Shown here: positions 52,487 through 61,191 of the stretch, one piece after another
How positions within the stretch are numbered: position 1 is the first letter of the stretch
Layout: each line of letters starts with the position of its first letter
Assembly (NCBI GenBank): GCA_029881725.1
Contig: JAOUMB010000006.1
Coordinates: forward strand, 29,016-93,015
Direction: 5' to 3'
DNA: 64,000 nucleotides
Source of the DNA: Nitrospirota bacterium
GTDB lineage: Bacteria > Nitrospirota > JACRHL01
Made by a program: the position numbers and the translations under genes
The notes under the pieces: model-generated
Databases searched by the model: none
The model's input: the letters and a program-made list of their open reading frames with translations, nothing else
Told to the model about the DNA's origin: nothing

Positions 52487-52804
52487 ATGACATCGAACGA
52501 TGGCAAGGGGTCGTGGGCGGTGGTGTTCACCAGCCGCCTCAAGGCCAATGCAGACGGGTATGCGGCGGCGGCCCGACGCATGGTGGAACTGGCCCGCGCG
52601 CAGCCCGGCTTTGTTGGCGTGGAAAGCGCGCGCGGCGAAGACGGGGTTGGAATTACCGTCTCCTGGTGGGAAACCCGGGAGGCCATTGCCCGGTGGCGTG
52701 ATCACCCTGAGCATGTGGCGGTGCGGGCGCGCGCGGGGGAATGGTACGAATCCTGGCAGGTCCGGGTATTGAAAATGGAGGATGGAAATGGGGTTCCGCG
52801 TTAA
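52487..52804 (+). CDS. Antibiotic biosynthesis monooxygenase (ABM)-domain protein
   Basis: WAVVFTSRLKANADGYAAAARRMVELARAQPGFVGVESARGEDGVGITVSWWETREAIARWRDHPEH. Confidence 0.85.
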   Translation: MTSNDGKGSWAVVFTSRLKANADGYAAAARRMVELARAQPGFVGVESARGEDGVGITVSWWETREAIARWRDHPEHVAVRARAGEWYESWQVRVLKMEDGNGVPR

Positions 52805-53174
52805 CGAGATCGATCACCTGGTGCTGACGGTGACCGACATTGAGGCCACCCACCGGTTTTATTCCCGTGCCCTGGGCATGAAATTGATCACCTTTGGCGA
52901 CAACCGCACCGCGCTTGTTTTCGGTAGGCGCAAGATCAATCTGCACGAGATGGGCAGTTCCTTCTCGCCCCATGCCAACACCCCGACCCCGGGTTCCGGA
53001 GACATGTGCCTGCTCACCCCTTCCTCCATTGACGAGGTGGTGGCGCACCTCAATGAGATGGGGATCCCCATTGAGGCGGGCCCGGTCACCCGTGCCGGGG
53101 CCACCGGCCCGATCCGCTCCGTCTACGTGCGCGACCCGGACGGCAACCTGGTGGAAATCGGTCATCCGGAATAG
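52782..53174 (+). CDS. VOC-superfamily (glyoxalase-like) protein
   Basis: VNEIDHLVLTVTDIEATHRFYSRALGMKLITFGDNRTALVFGRRKINLHE...VYVRDPDGNLVEIG. Confidence 0.9.
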   Translation: MEMGFRVNEIDHLVLTVTDIEATHRFYSRALGMKLITFGDNRTALVFGRRKINLHEMGSSFSPHANTPTPGSGDMCLLTPSSIDEVVAHLNEMGIPIEAGPVTRAGATGPIRSVYVRDPDGNLVEIGHPE

Positions 53175-53192
53175 CTTGCCCGGGCGTGGAAA

Positions 53193-55142
53193 TCAGGGCG
53201 GGGACGGGCGCACGGCGTCCAGGTCGAACAGGTACATCCGGCCGGACCTGTGCACGGCGTATCCGGCGTCGCCCATCTCTTCCAGCCCGTCCAGCCAGTT
53301 CAGGTAGTGTTTCCCAAGGCGGCGCTGGGCCGGAAGATCGGATTGCGCCATGGCCGCTACGGAATCCCTTCTGCGCATTCCGAGGCCTGTCACCTCCCAC
53401 AGCACGTACCGCACCCCCTCGCCGCGCAGGAAATCTAGGGTCGGGCGCATGCCGCCTTCGGGGGGAAACGGCAACCACGGGTGCGAAACCCGGCTTGGCT
53501 GCGACGCTACCCACACCGGATTGCGGGCGTGATCGAGCAGAAACGGTACCGACATCACCACAACTATCGGCGCGCCGGGAGCGGTTTTTTCCTGCATGTC
53601 CCGCACCATTTTCCGGCTTGCGGGGCTGAGCGCCCCTTGGCTGTATTTAACGTCATATACGGGGTGGACCCGGTGGGCCACTTGGGTGCCGTATTCTGCA
53701 GCCAATTCGATGCGCCATGCCAGCGATCGCTCCGGGAACACCCCGGCGGCAAGGATTACCGTCACCGCCGCCAGCATGTGCTCGGCACGCGGCGCGAGGG
53801 TGCCTTCGCGCATCAGCAGCCCCAGCAGCGCAAGCGCCACCACCGGTGCGGTCATGACAAACGGGGCGGAATAGCGCACCGCATGGGGCGGGTCAAACAC
53901 CAGCCAGTTGGTCAGATAGGCCAGGGTGACGGAAAGCCCGCACAGGGTCAAGCCAGCCAGCGCCCCGCGCGTTTCCTCCGGGCGGGATTTCAGCAATACC
54001 ACAGCGGCCACTCCCGCGGCCAGCCCGAGGGCCGCCAGCACCAGATCGCTCAACGGGGCGACGCCCCACGCTAGGGCCTCCGGCGAGGCGATCAGTCGCA
54101 GGGTCCCAGGCAGCGCCAGATAGGAGGCACCCTCCGCAGCGCCTCTTCCTCCCAGCGCCACCAGGTATTTTGGAATTACCGGAAGCGCCCACGGAAGCAG
54201 CCCCGCGATGCCCAGTCCGGCGGGAAGCAGTCCCAGGCGCACCGCGGATGGCCGGTCCCGCGAAAAACGGAACACAACCAGGAACCACAGGGCGCAAAAT
54301 AGCGTTGAAAAGCCCGCCTGGGTCAGCTTAAGGGCCGGGAGGACCGCCAGGAACAGCGACGCTGGAATCAGCGCCCTGACGCGGAGAGGCCCCGATGTGG
54401 TGGTGAATGCATACTGGATCGCCAGGGTGGCGCCCAGAATCATCACCGTGGACGAGTACACGGAGGAGGTGTTGACGATCACCGGATTGACCGCCAGCAC
54501 CGAAAACGTGGCGGCGGGCGCCAGCCATCCCTTGCCACCGCAGGCGCGCACCAGTTCCGCCGCCAGCAGCATGACCACCATCAGGCAGAACACCGAATCG
54601 AACCCGCTCAGAAATTCAGTGGGCCAGAACAGCAGGGTGGCGGCGTGGAACAGGGACTGGGTGCCGAGGCTGTCGATCCCCAGCAGTTCGAAGCGGTCGC
54701 CACCCAGGGTGCCGGTCTCCAGCAGCCGGTAGGCGCGGTCGAAATAGGTGTGGAGGTCGTCGTGAAGGTTGAACGTCTTCGACGGCAGCAGAGTGGCGGC
54801 AAAGTAAAGTGTGGTCACCAGCGTCAGCACGCCGGGCAGTATGGTTTCGATCCAGGTGCCTCCCGGACGAAGGGGGGAGGATCGCCACACCCGCAAGCTA
54901 GGAGCGGCGTGGACAGCGGCCAGCACCAGCCCCACCACCAACGTGGCCCACAACACCGGCGGACGGGCCAGGGCGGCGGCGTTCAGAACGCCGCCCGCTA
55001 CGCCCAGCGCCGCGATTCCCAATGCCGCATGAAACGCGGGGCCCGGTTTTTCCAGTCCGCAGGCGCGGGAAACCGCTACCCCGTAGCCCCACACGGCACC
55101 CCCCAGGATTCCCAACCCCAGACACGCTAATAACAAATTCAT
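53193..55142 (-). CDS. Polytopic membrane protein, possibly GT-C/GT39-like
   Basis: ATG at 55142 (MNLLLACLGLGILGGAVWGYGVAVSRACGL...); many TM spans with TFNLHDDLHTYFDRAYRLLETGTLGGDRFELLGIDSLGTQSLFHA near the N-terminus. Confidence 0.65.
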   Translation of the reverse strand: MNLLLACLGLGILGGAVWGYGVAVSRACGLEKPGPAFHAALGIAALGVAGGVLNAAALARPPVLWATLVVGLVLAAVHAAPSLRVWRSSPLRPGGTWIETILPGVLTLVTTLYFAATLLPSKTFNLHDDLHTYFDRAYRLLETGTLGGDRFELLGIDSLGTQSLFHAATLLFWPTEFLSGFDSVFCLMVVMLLAAELVRACGGKGWLAPAATFSVLAVNPVIVNTSSVYSSTVMILGATLAIQYAFTTTSGPLRVRALIPASLFLAVLPALKLTQAGFSTLFCALWFLVVFRFSRDRPSAVRLGLLPAGLGIAGLLPWALPVIPKYLVALGGRGAAEGASYLALPGTLRLIASPEALAWGVAPLSDLVLAALGLAAGVAAVVLLKSRPEETRGALAGLTLCGLSVTLAYLTNWLVFDPPHAVRYSAPFVMTAPVVALALLGLLMREGTLAPRAEHMLAAVTVILAAGVFPERSLAWRIELAAEYGTQVAHRVHPVYDVKYSQGALSPASRKMVRDMQEKTAPGAPIVVVMSVPFLLDHARNPVWVASQPSRVSHPWLPFPPEGGMRPTLDFLRGEGVRYVLWEVTGLGMRRRDSVAAMAQSDLPAQRRLGKHYLNWLDGLEEMGDAGYAVHRSGRMYLFDLDAVRPSPP

Positions 55143-55353
55143 CGTTCCGTTCCGCCCAGTGCGGCGGATGCCCTTCCAAAAAAACGGGTATAGTGGTGCC
55201 ACCCGGTTGGTGCAGGGAAACGATAGCAGAATTGACACCGGTTTCGGATGTTCCATTGTGGGCCGGGAAGATGGCCGGGCAAGGGGAGGGAACGGCATCC
55301 CGCATGTACCGTTTTGTGCAAATGACACTGGACGCCCCGACCGATAAGGGGTG

Positions 55354-56130
55354 ATGGAAACCCTCACCCCCGCCACGGATCGGCCCTGGGTGATCGCCCA
55401 TCGGGGCGCATCGGCCGATTATCCGGAAAATACCCTTCCGGCGTTTGACGCCGCCGCCGCCCTGCCGTTGGATGCCATCGAGCTGGATTTGCAGCGCTCC
55501 AGGGACGGCGTGGCGGTGGTTTATCACGATCGGACATTAAGAAAGCTGGGCTTGCCGCGCAAACGGGTGGCCGGTCGTACCTGGGAGGCGTTGCGGCAAC
55601 TGGACGCCGGGGCGCACTTTTCACCGCGTTTTGAGGGAACCCGCCTGACCACCCTGGATCAGGTGCTGGATCGCTATTCGGCACAGGTGCCGCTGATGCT
55701 CGAAATCAAGCGGCGCGGCGCGCCGCCATCGGTGGCGAACCATCAGGCCCTTGTCCGCACCATCCTCGACGGGGTGCGGGCGCGGGGAGTGGAAAACCGT
55801 GTGTTTTTGCTCTCCTTCTGGCCGGAACTGCTGGAATACGCCATGCACTGCGCCCCCGGCATCCGCTGCGTGTGGAACCTGGAGCACCCAGAACGCCCCT
55901 CCGTCGCTGTCGGGCGGCGGATCGAAGCCATGTTCGGGGTTTGCGTGAACCTGAAAACCGTCACCCGTGACTTTGCCGACTACATGCACGGCCTCAGCCG
56001 CCCCCTGCTATGCTGGGCAGTGAACACCTCCGCCGACCTGAAACGGGCACGGGAAATCGGTGTGGATGGACTGATCAGCGACCGGCCGGAATGGCTGTGC
56101 GGGCAACTGAACCGGGTGGAGACCGCCTGA
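55354..56130 (+). CDS. ugpQ: Glycerophosphodiester phosphodiesterase
   Basis: WVIAHRGASADYPENTLPAFDAAAALPLDAIELDLQRSRDGVAVVYHDRTLRK...CWAVNTSADLKRAREIGVDGLISDRPE. Confidence 0.93.
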   Translation: METLTPATDRPWVIAHRGASADYPENTLPAFDAAAALPLDAIELDLQRSRDGVAVVYHDRTLRKLGLPRKRVAGRTWEALRQLDAGAHFSPRFEGTRLTTLDQVLDRYSAQVPLMLEIKRRGAPPSVANHQALVRTILDGVRARGVENRVFLLSFWPELLEYAMHCAPGIRCVWNLEHPERPSVAVGRRIEAMFGVCVNLKTVTRDFADYMHGLSRPLLCWAVNTSADLKRAREIGVDGLISDRPEWLCGQLNRVETA

Positions 56131-57722
56131 TGGAGCGCGATTTCGGTCAACTGGAAAGCGGACCCTTCGACCTGCTGGTGATCGGTGGCGGCATCTACGG
56201 GGCGTGGATTGCCCAGGATGCGGCCCTGCGTGGCCTTTCGGTGGCGCTGGTGGAGGCGAACGACTGGGGTTCCGGCACCAGCCAGTCGTCATCCAAACTG
56301 CTGCACGGCGGGCTGCGCTATCTGGAGCATTTCAAGTTCGGTCTGGTGCAGCGGGCCCTGCGCGAACGGCGTCGGCTGGCCTGGCTGGCACCACACCGGG
56401 TCCACCCGCTGCGCTTTGCCATTCCCATGTACAAGGGAGATCGGGTCGGCAAGCTGAAGATGGAGGCCGGGCTGTGGCTTTACGACCGGCTTGCCGCCAG
56501 CCGCCAGCCGGTGCCGCCCCATCGCATGTTCAGCCGCAAACAGACGCTGGAGACCTGGCCGTTTCTGTTCCCGGAGGGGGTGCGCGGCGGCTTTACCTAT
56601 GGCGATTGTGGTACCGATGATGCCCGCTTCACCCTGGAGGTGGTGGCGGGTGCCATGGCGGCGGGAGCGGTGTGCGTGAACCACGCCCGCGCCGTTGAAC
56701 TGACCCGCGAGGCGGGCAGAATCGGCGGGGCGGAGGTGGAGGATGTTCTCACCGGCGACAGCGTGCGTATCCGTGCGCGGGTAACGGTGAACGCGGCGGG
56801 GCCTTGGGGCAGCCGCATTGGAGGCCTGCCCGACACCGCCCGCGATCTGGTGCGGCTGGTGAAGGGAGTGCACCTGGTGCTTCCCGCCCTGCCCACCGAG
56901 GATGCGTTTTTGCTCACCGCGCGGCGGGACGGGCGGGTGTTTTTCATCATCCCCTGGTACGGACGCAGTCTGGTGGGCACCACCGACACCGACTGGCCCG
57001 GCCCCGCCGAACGCGTGGACGTGACCGATGCGGACGTGGAGTACCTTCTTTCCGAGTGCGCCCGTGTGCTGGGGGATCGGGCGTGGAGCGCCGCTGACAT
57101 TGTGGGCCGCTTTGCCGGCGTGCGCACCCTGATCAACGCCCCGGACGCCTCCCCCACCGACGTGACCCGGGAATGGTCATTGGAGGCCCCGGAAGCGGGC
57201 CTGCTGATGCCTATCGGTGGAAAATTCACCTCCTCCCGCGCCGAGGCCGCCATGACGGTGGAGGCTGCCTGTGGTCTGCTCGATCGCTCCCACGGGCCGT
57301 GCCCCACCCGGCGTCGGCCGTTTCCGTGGGCGCCGAACCTGGACAGCTTTGACGCGTGGCGGGAATCTGCCGCCGCCACCGGGGCGGCGCGGGGGCTGGA
57401 CCCGGAAACGGCGCGGCTTTCCACCCGCCGTCTGGGAACTACCGTCACCCAACTGCACGAGCGGCTGAAATCCGTTCCCCAGTTGGCAGCTCGCATTCAC
57501 CCGGAGGTGCCCATGTGCCTGGGGGAGGCGGTGCATGCGGTGCATCACGAGATGGCTCTTTCGTTGGATGACGTCCTGCGGAGGCGCGTGCCGCTGGCCA
57601 TTCTGGCGCGGCTGGGGTCCGATCAGGTCACCGCCGTGGCCTACGCCCTGGCGGGGGCGCTGGGGTGGAACACCGAACAGGCCGAGGCCAAGGCCCGGGA
57701 CTGGATGAAGGGGGGGCTCTGA
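56130..57722 (+). CDS. glpD: FAD-dependent glycerol-3-phosphate dehydrogenase
   Basis: FDLLVIGGGIYGAWIAQDAALRGLSVALVEANDWGSGTSQSSSKLLHGGLRYLEHFKFGLVQRALRERRRL...IIPWYGRSLVGTTDTDWPG. Confidence 0.94.
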   Translation: MERDFGQLESGPFDLLVIGGGIYGAWIAQDAALRGLSVALVEANDWGSGTSQSSSKLLHGGLRYLEHFKFGLVQRALRERRRLAWLAPHRVHPLRFAIPMYKGDRVGKLKMEAGLWLYDRLAASRQPVPPHRMFSRKQTLETWPFLFPEGVRGGFTYGDCGTDDARFTLEVVAGAMAAGAVCVNHARAVELTREAGRIGGAEVEDVLTGDSVRIRARVTVNAAGPWGSRIGGLPDTARDLVRLVKGVHLVLPALPTEDAFLLTARRDGRVFFIIPWYGRSLVGTTDTDWPGPAERVDVTDADVEYLLSECARVLGDRAWSAADIVGRFAGVRTLINAPDASPTDVTREWSLEAPEAGLLMPIGGKFTSSRAEAAMTVEAACGLLDRSHGPCPTRRRPFPWAPNLDSFDAWRESAAATGAARGLDPETARLSTRRLGTTVTQLHERLKSVPQLAARIHPEVPMCLGEAVHAVHHEMALSLDDVLRRRVPLAILARLGSDQVTAVAYALAGALGWNTEQAEAKARDWMKGGL

Positions 57723-59089
57723 TGGCGCTCGCCGTGGCGCTGGATCTGGGCAGCACCAGCCTCAAGTGCGCCCGTTTGGACCGCAGGGGTCACCTGCACA
57801 CCATCGCCGCCGAACCGGCCCCGCCAGTGTTCGGCCAGCGCCTGGTGCGTGAGGCGGATGCCGAGGAGTTTTTTGAAATCGCCGAGCGCCTGCTGGCCCG
57901 TGCCGCAGCCGAATGCCCCGGCGCGCCGCTGGGGATCGCCAGCCAGCGTTCATCGTTTCTGCTGTGGCGCGCCCGTGGTGGGGAACCGGTTACGCCGATC
58001 ATCAGCTGGCAGGATCGCAGCGCCGAAAAATGGTGCCGGGAGCACGCGGAGCGGGCCCCGGAGATCATCCGCCGCACCGGGCTGGTGCTGTCACCCCACT
58101 ATGCGGGCCCCAAGCTGGCCAACATTTTGCTCAAAAATCCGGAGTTCCGCACCGGGCTGGAAACCGGAGAATTGCGTTTCGGCACCCTGGAAAGCTGGTT
58201 GATCTATCGACTGACCGGCGGCCGGGTGCACCGCACCGACCCCTCCATGGCCGCGCGCACGGCCATGGTCGATCTGGATTCCGGCGGCTGGTGCGACGAA
58301 CTGCTGTCGGTCTATGGCGTGCCCCGGCGGGCCCTGCCGGCCATTGGCCCCACCGAAGGAAACGACATCCCGCTTTCCAACGGCCTGACCGTCACTGCCA
58401 CCATCAGCGATCAGGCCGCGGGCGCCTTGGCGGTGCTCGCGCCGGACGGCAGTGAGGCGCTGGTCAATTTGGGCACCGGCGGCTTTGTGTTGCGGCTCAC
58501 CCCCACCCGGGCGGCGGCGCCCACCGGCTACCTGCTGGGACCCGCCCTGGGCGACGGGGTGTGGCATTACGCAATGGAGGGCACCATCAACGCCATTGGA
58601 CCGTTTGTGGATGGCTTCGGCAAGGGGCCGACCCGGTTGCCGCCCATCGACCCGGCACCGGGGGCCTTTTGCCTGCCGGACAGCGCCGGGGTGGGCGCGC
58701 CCCACTGGAAAGCGGGGATCGGCCCGGAATTTTCCCCGCAGGCCCGCCGCCTGATGGGTCCGGACCTGCGTCGGGTGGCGCTGGAGGGGGTGATCTTTCG
58801 TGTGGTGGAGATTCTGCACGGGCTGGCCTCGCTGGGCCCCCTGCGGGGCATCCGGCTGGCCGGGGGCATGTCCAACGACCCGTTCGTGTCCGCTGCGCTG
58901 GCTTCGGCCTCCGGCCTTCCGGTCCACCTGTTGGAGGAGACCGAGGCCACCCTGTTGGGAGCCGCGCGGCTGGCCGCCGGTTTGCCCCCGTTTGCCGCCC
59001 CCTCCGGTGCCGAGGCCGCCCCCGAGGGGCCCTGGCTGGAGGAAAAATACCGCCGCTGGAAGGCCTGGTCCGGCTCCCTGCTCCGATGA
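57722..59089 (+). CDS. FGGY-family carbohydrate kinase
   Basis: MALAVALDLGSTSLKCARLD...PIISWQDRSAEKWCREH...LSPHYAGPKLANILLKNPE...LVNLGTGGFVLRLTP...GIRLAGGMSNDPFVSAALASASGLPVHLLEETEATLLGAA. Confidence 0.88.
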   Translation: MALAVALDLGSTSLKCARLDRRGHLHTIAAEPAPPVFGQRLVREADAEEFFEIAERLLARAAAECPGAPLGIASQRSSFLLWRARGGEPVTPIISWQDRSAEKWCREHAERAPEIIRRTGLVLSPHYAGPKLANILLKNPEFRTGLETGELRFGTLESWLIYRLTGGRVHRTDPSMAARTAMVDLDSGGWCDELLSVYGVPRRALPAIGPTEGNDIPLSNGLTVTATISDQAAGALAVLAPDGSEALVNLGTGGFVLRLTPTRAAAPTGYLLGPALGDGVWHYAMEGTINAIGPFVDGFGKGPTRLPPIDPAPGAFCLPDSAGVGAPHWKAGIGPEFSPQARRLMGPDLRRVALEGVIFRVVEILHGLASLGPLRGIRLAGGMSNDPFVSAALASASGLPVHLLEETEATLLGAARLAAGLPPFAAPSGAEAAPEGPWLEEKYRRWKAWSGSLLR

Positions 59090-59442
59090 AACAGACCTAC
59101 CGTTTGTTTATCCGCCTGGAGCACCCGCAACGCATCCGGGTCGGCCGGTTGGGAACGTTCGATTTTGCGGCCGGGTTGTATGTCTATACCGGCAGCGCCC
59201 GAGGCGGAATCGGCTCCCGCGTGCTGCGGCACATGGGGCTTTCCGCCCGGCCCCGCAGGGTGCGCTGGCACATTGATTACCTGCTGACCGCACCCGGCTG
59301 CCGGGTGGAGCGGGTGGATCTGCACGAGGGGATCGAATGCGCCATTAACCGCGCGGGTGGAGGCTCATCCCCGGTGCCTGGCTTCGGCGCCAGCGATTGC
59401 ACCGCCGGGTGTGGCAGTCATCTGCGGTTTTTGGGGCCGTAA
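59086..59442 (+). CDS. DUF123 (GIY-YIG-like) domain protein
   Basis: FDFAAGLYVYTGSARGGIGSRVLRHMGLSARPRRVRWHIDYLL...GIECAINRAGGGSSPVPGFGASDCTAGCGSHLRFLG. Confidence 0.88.
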   Translation: MKQTYRLFIRLEHPQRIRVGRLGTFDFAAGLYVYTGSARGGIGSRVLRHMGLSARPRRVRWHIDYLLTAPGCRVERVDLHEGIECAINRAGGGSSPVPGFGASDCTAGCGSHLRFLGP

Positions 59443-59453
59443 CAGCCGGGAAA

Positions 59454-59846
59454 TCAGCGCGACATGCACCCTTGCAGCGCCTTGCGCCAGCCGCTGCGTA
59501 GCTCGGGGCTCAGGCGGTGAAACGCGTGCACGGTGTCGATCAGGCAGTCGATCCAGATTGGAAACAGTTCATGCCGGGTCCATATCTGCGCTTCACACAG
59601 GTCCATTTTTTCCGACATGGAACACGCATTCAGGGCCCCGCTGGCACACAGCATGGTGGTGGTGATGCACTTGCGCGCGCTGAACACGAACTCAAAATCC
59701 TGCAACTTGGACCGCATGCTGGCAAACTCCGGGTGAGCCGCACATAACGCGGTGGACAGCTTGGCCAGAAACTTCGGATCGTCCAGGCACTTCTGGAGGA
59801 TCGGGGTGATTTCGGTTAGCCTGAATTCGGAGATCGCCTGCTTCAT
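59454..59846 (-). CDS. Small globin-like protein, tentative
   Basis: MKQAISEFRLTEITPILQKCLDDPKFLAKLSTALCAAHPEFASM...ELFPIWIDCLIDTVHAFHRLSPELRSGWRKALQGCMSR; the C-terminal pattern resembles bacterial globins. Confidence 0.5.
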   Translation of the reverse strand: MKQAISEFRLTEITPILQKCLDDPKFLAKLSTALCAAHPEFASMRSKLQDFEFVFSARKCITTTMLCASGALNACSMSEKMDLCEAQIWTRHELFPIWIDCLIDTVHAFHRLSPELRSGWRKALQGCMSR

Positions 59847-59912
59847 CGGATTCTTATCGGTAAATAGGCATATTGTCTGCACGATATTTATCAAAATCGA
59901 AATGGTGCAAGC

Positions 59913-60254
59913 GTGCTGGTGTTTGTGTATGGCACCCTCAAGCGGGGCCGCTCCAACCACCGCCTGATGCGCGGTGCGCGCCTGCTGGGAACCCACGTGA
60001 CCGACCCGCGGTTCACCCTGATTGATCTGGGCGGCTACCCCGGCGCGGTGGAGGGCGGCGAAACCGCCGTGCATGGCGAGGTATACCGCATTTCCACGCC
60101 GTTGCTGGCGCGTCTGGACCGGCTGGAGGACGTGCCGGTGGAATACACCCGCCAGCCCATTGCCTCCCCTTGGGGGCCAGCATGGATGTATCTGTACGGG
60201 GGCCGGCGGCGCGGGCGGGTGGTGCCATCCGGCATGTGGCCGCGGACCGGCTGA
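59913..60254 (+). CDS. Gamma-glutamylcyclotransferase (AIG2)-like protein
   Basis: VLVFVYGTLKRGRSNHRLMRGARLLG...DLGGYPGAVEGGETAVHGEVYRISTPLLARLDRLEDVPVEYTR; GTG start. Confidence 0.9.
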   Translation: MLVFVYGTLKRGRSNHRLMRGARLLGTHVTDPRFTLIDLGGYPGAVEGGETAVHGEVYRISTPLLARLDRLEDVPVEYTRQPIASPWGPAWMYLYGGRRRGRVVPSGMWPRTG

Positions 60255-60423
60255 TTTTACGCGTGTGTACAGTTGAACCGATACGCCCCGCTTCGCTAGG
60301 GTACCCCCCGTCACGTTACAAGACCGTGTGTCTTGGGTTTGCCGCGCTTTGGTAGGGTGCGGCAGCAATTCTCATTGCCCTCCGGCGGCCGTCGGACGGG
60401 TTTGTAAAATAAGGGGTAGACCC

Positions 60424-60597
60424 ATGCAAGAGTGGATGATTGTGCTTGCCGTTCTGTCCGGCGTTCTGGTTACCGTTGGCTACATGGTTACCCGTGCCCT
60501 GAGCATGGAGACCGGTGGTTACGGTGCTGGCGGTTACGGCAAGCTCGGCGAGGGCGACCGTCAGGCCAAGTGGCTGGCTGAACAGCAGAACAAATAG
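60424..60597 (+). CDS. Small single-TM protein of 57 aa with GGYGAGGYG motif
   Basis: MQEWMIVLAVLSGVLVTVGYMVTRALSMETGGYGAGGYGKLGEGDRQAKWLAEQQNK; purine-rich RBS (AAGGGG) upstream and a terminator downstream. Confidence 0.7.
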   Translation: MQEWMIVLAVLSGVLVTVGYMVTRALSMETGGYGAGGYGKLGEGDRQAKWLAEQQNK

Positions 60598-60631
60598 CCC
60601 CACGTCCGGGAAAATTCCCGGAACCGCATAT

Positions 60632-60667
60632 AAACCGTCAGGCCCCACCGGGCCTGGCGGTTTTTTT
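60632..60667 (+). terminator. Rho-independent terminator after the small membrane protein
   Basis: AAACCGTCAGGCCC ... GGGCCTGGCGGTTTTTTT stem (one G-U type position) followed by a T-run. Confidence 0.88.
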
Positions 60668-60837
60668 GGTTTTGAAGGGGCAACCGGCCACGCGGAGAGC
60701 AAAATGCAGAAGCTGCGGGGAGGGGGAGAAAACCTGTTGCATGTGGCATGCATTCAGGCGGAAACTCTGGCTGTTTCCAAGGCGAGGCTTCGCTTGGGGG
60801 AAACGCTTGGCAAAGGCGGATTACGAGGAGGTGGGTG

Positions 60838-61170
60838 ATGAATCGGTTTTGTGTGGCGACGGCGGTGGGCGTCCTGATGGGACTGTCCGGGGGCACATTC
60901 GCCCTGGCGGGGGAGCCGGATGCGGAACGGCAGGCGGTGATTCTGGAAATGGTGACCGGCGTGTGCGGCATGTGCCACGGCGCCGACCTGAGCGGCGGCC
61001 TGGGTCCGGCGCTCACCCCGGAAGCCCTGAAGGGCAAGGACGCCGCCGCCGTGGCGGAAATCATCCTGAACGGCCGGCCGGACACGCCCATGGCCCCGTT
61101 TGCGGGGGTGCTCAATACCGACGACGCCGCCTGGCTGGCCCGGAAGCTGAAAAGCGGGATCGGGCACTGA
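60838..61170 (+). CDS. Small secreted c-type cytochrome
   Basis: Signal peptide (MNRFCVATAVGVLMGLSGGTFALAGE), one CGMCH haem site, and TPMAPFAGVLNTDDAAWLARKL near the Met ligand region. Confidence 0.88.
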   Translation: MNRFCVATAVGVLMGLSGGTFALAGEPDAERQAVILEMVTGVCGMCHGADLSGGLGPALTPEALKGKDAAAVAEIILNGRPDTPMAPFAGVLNTDDAAWLARKLKSGIGH

Positions 61171-61191
61171 CGGAAGGGGCCTTAAAGGGGC

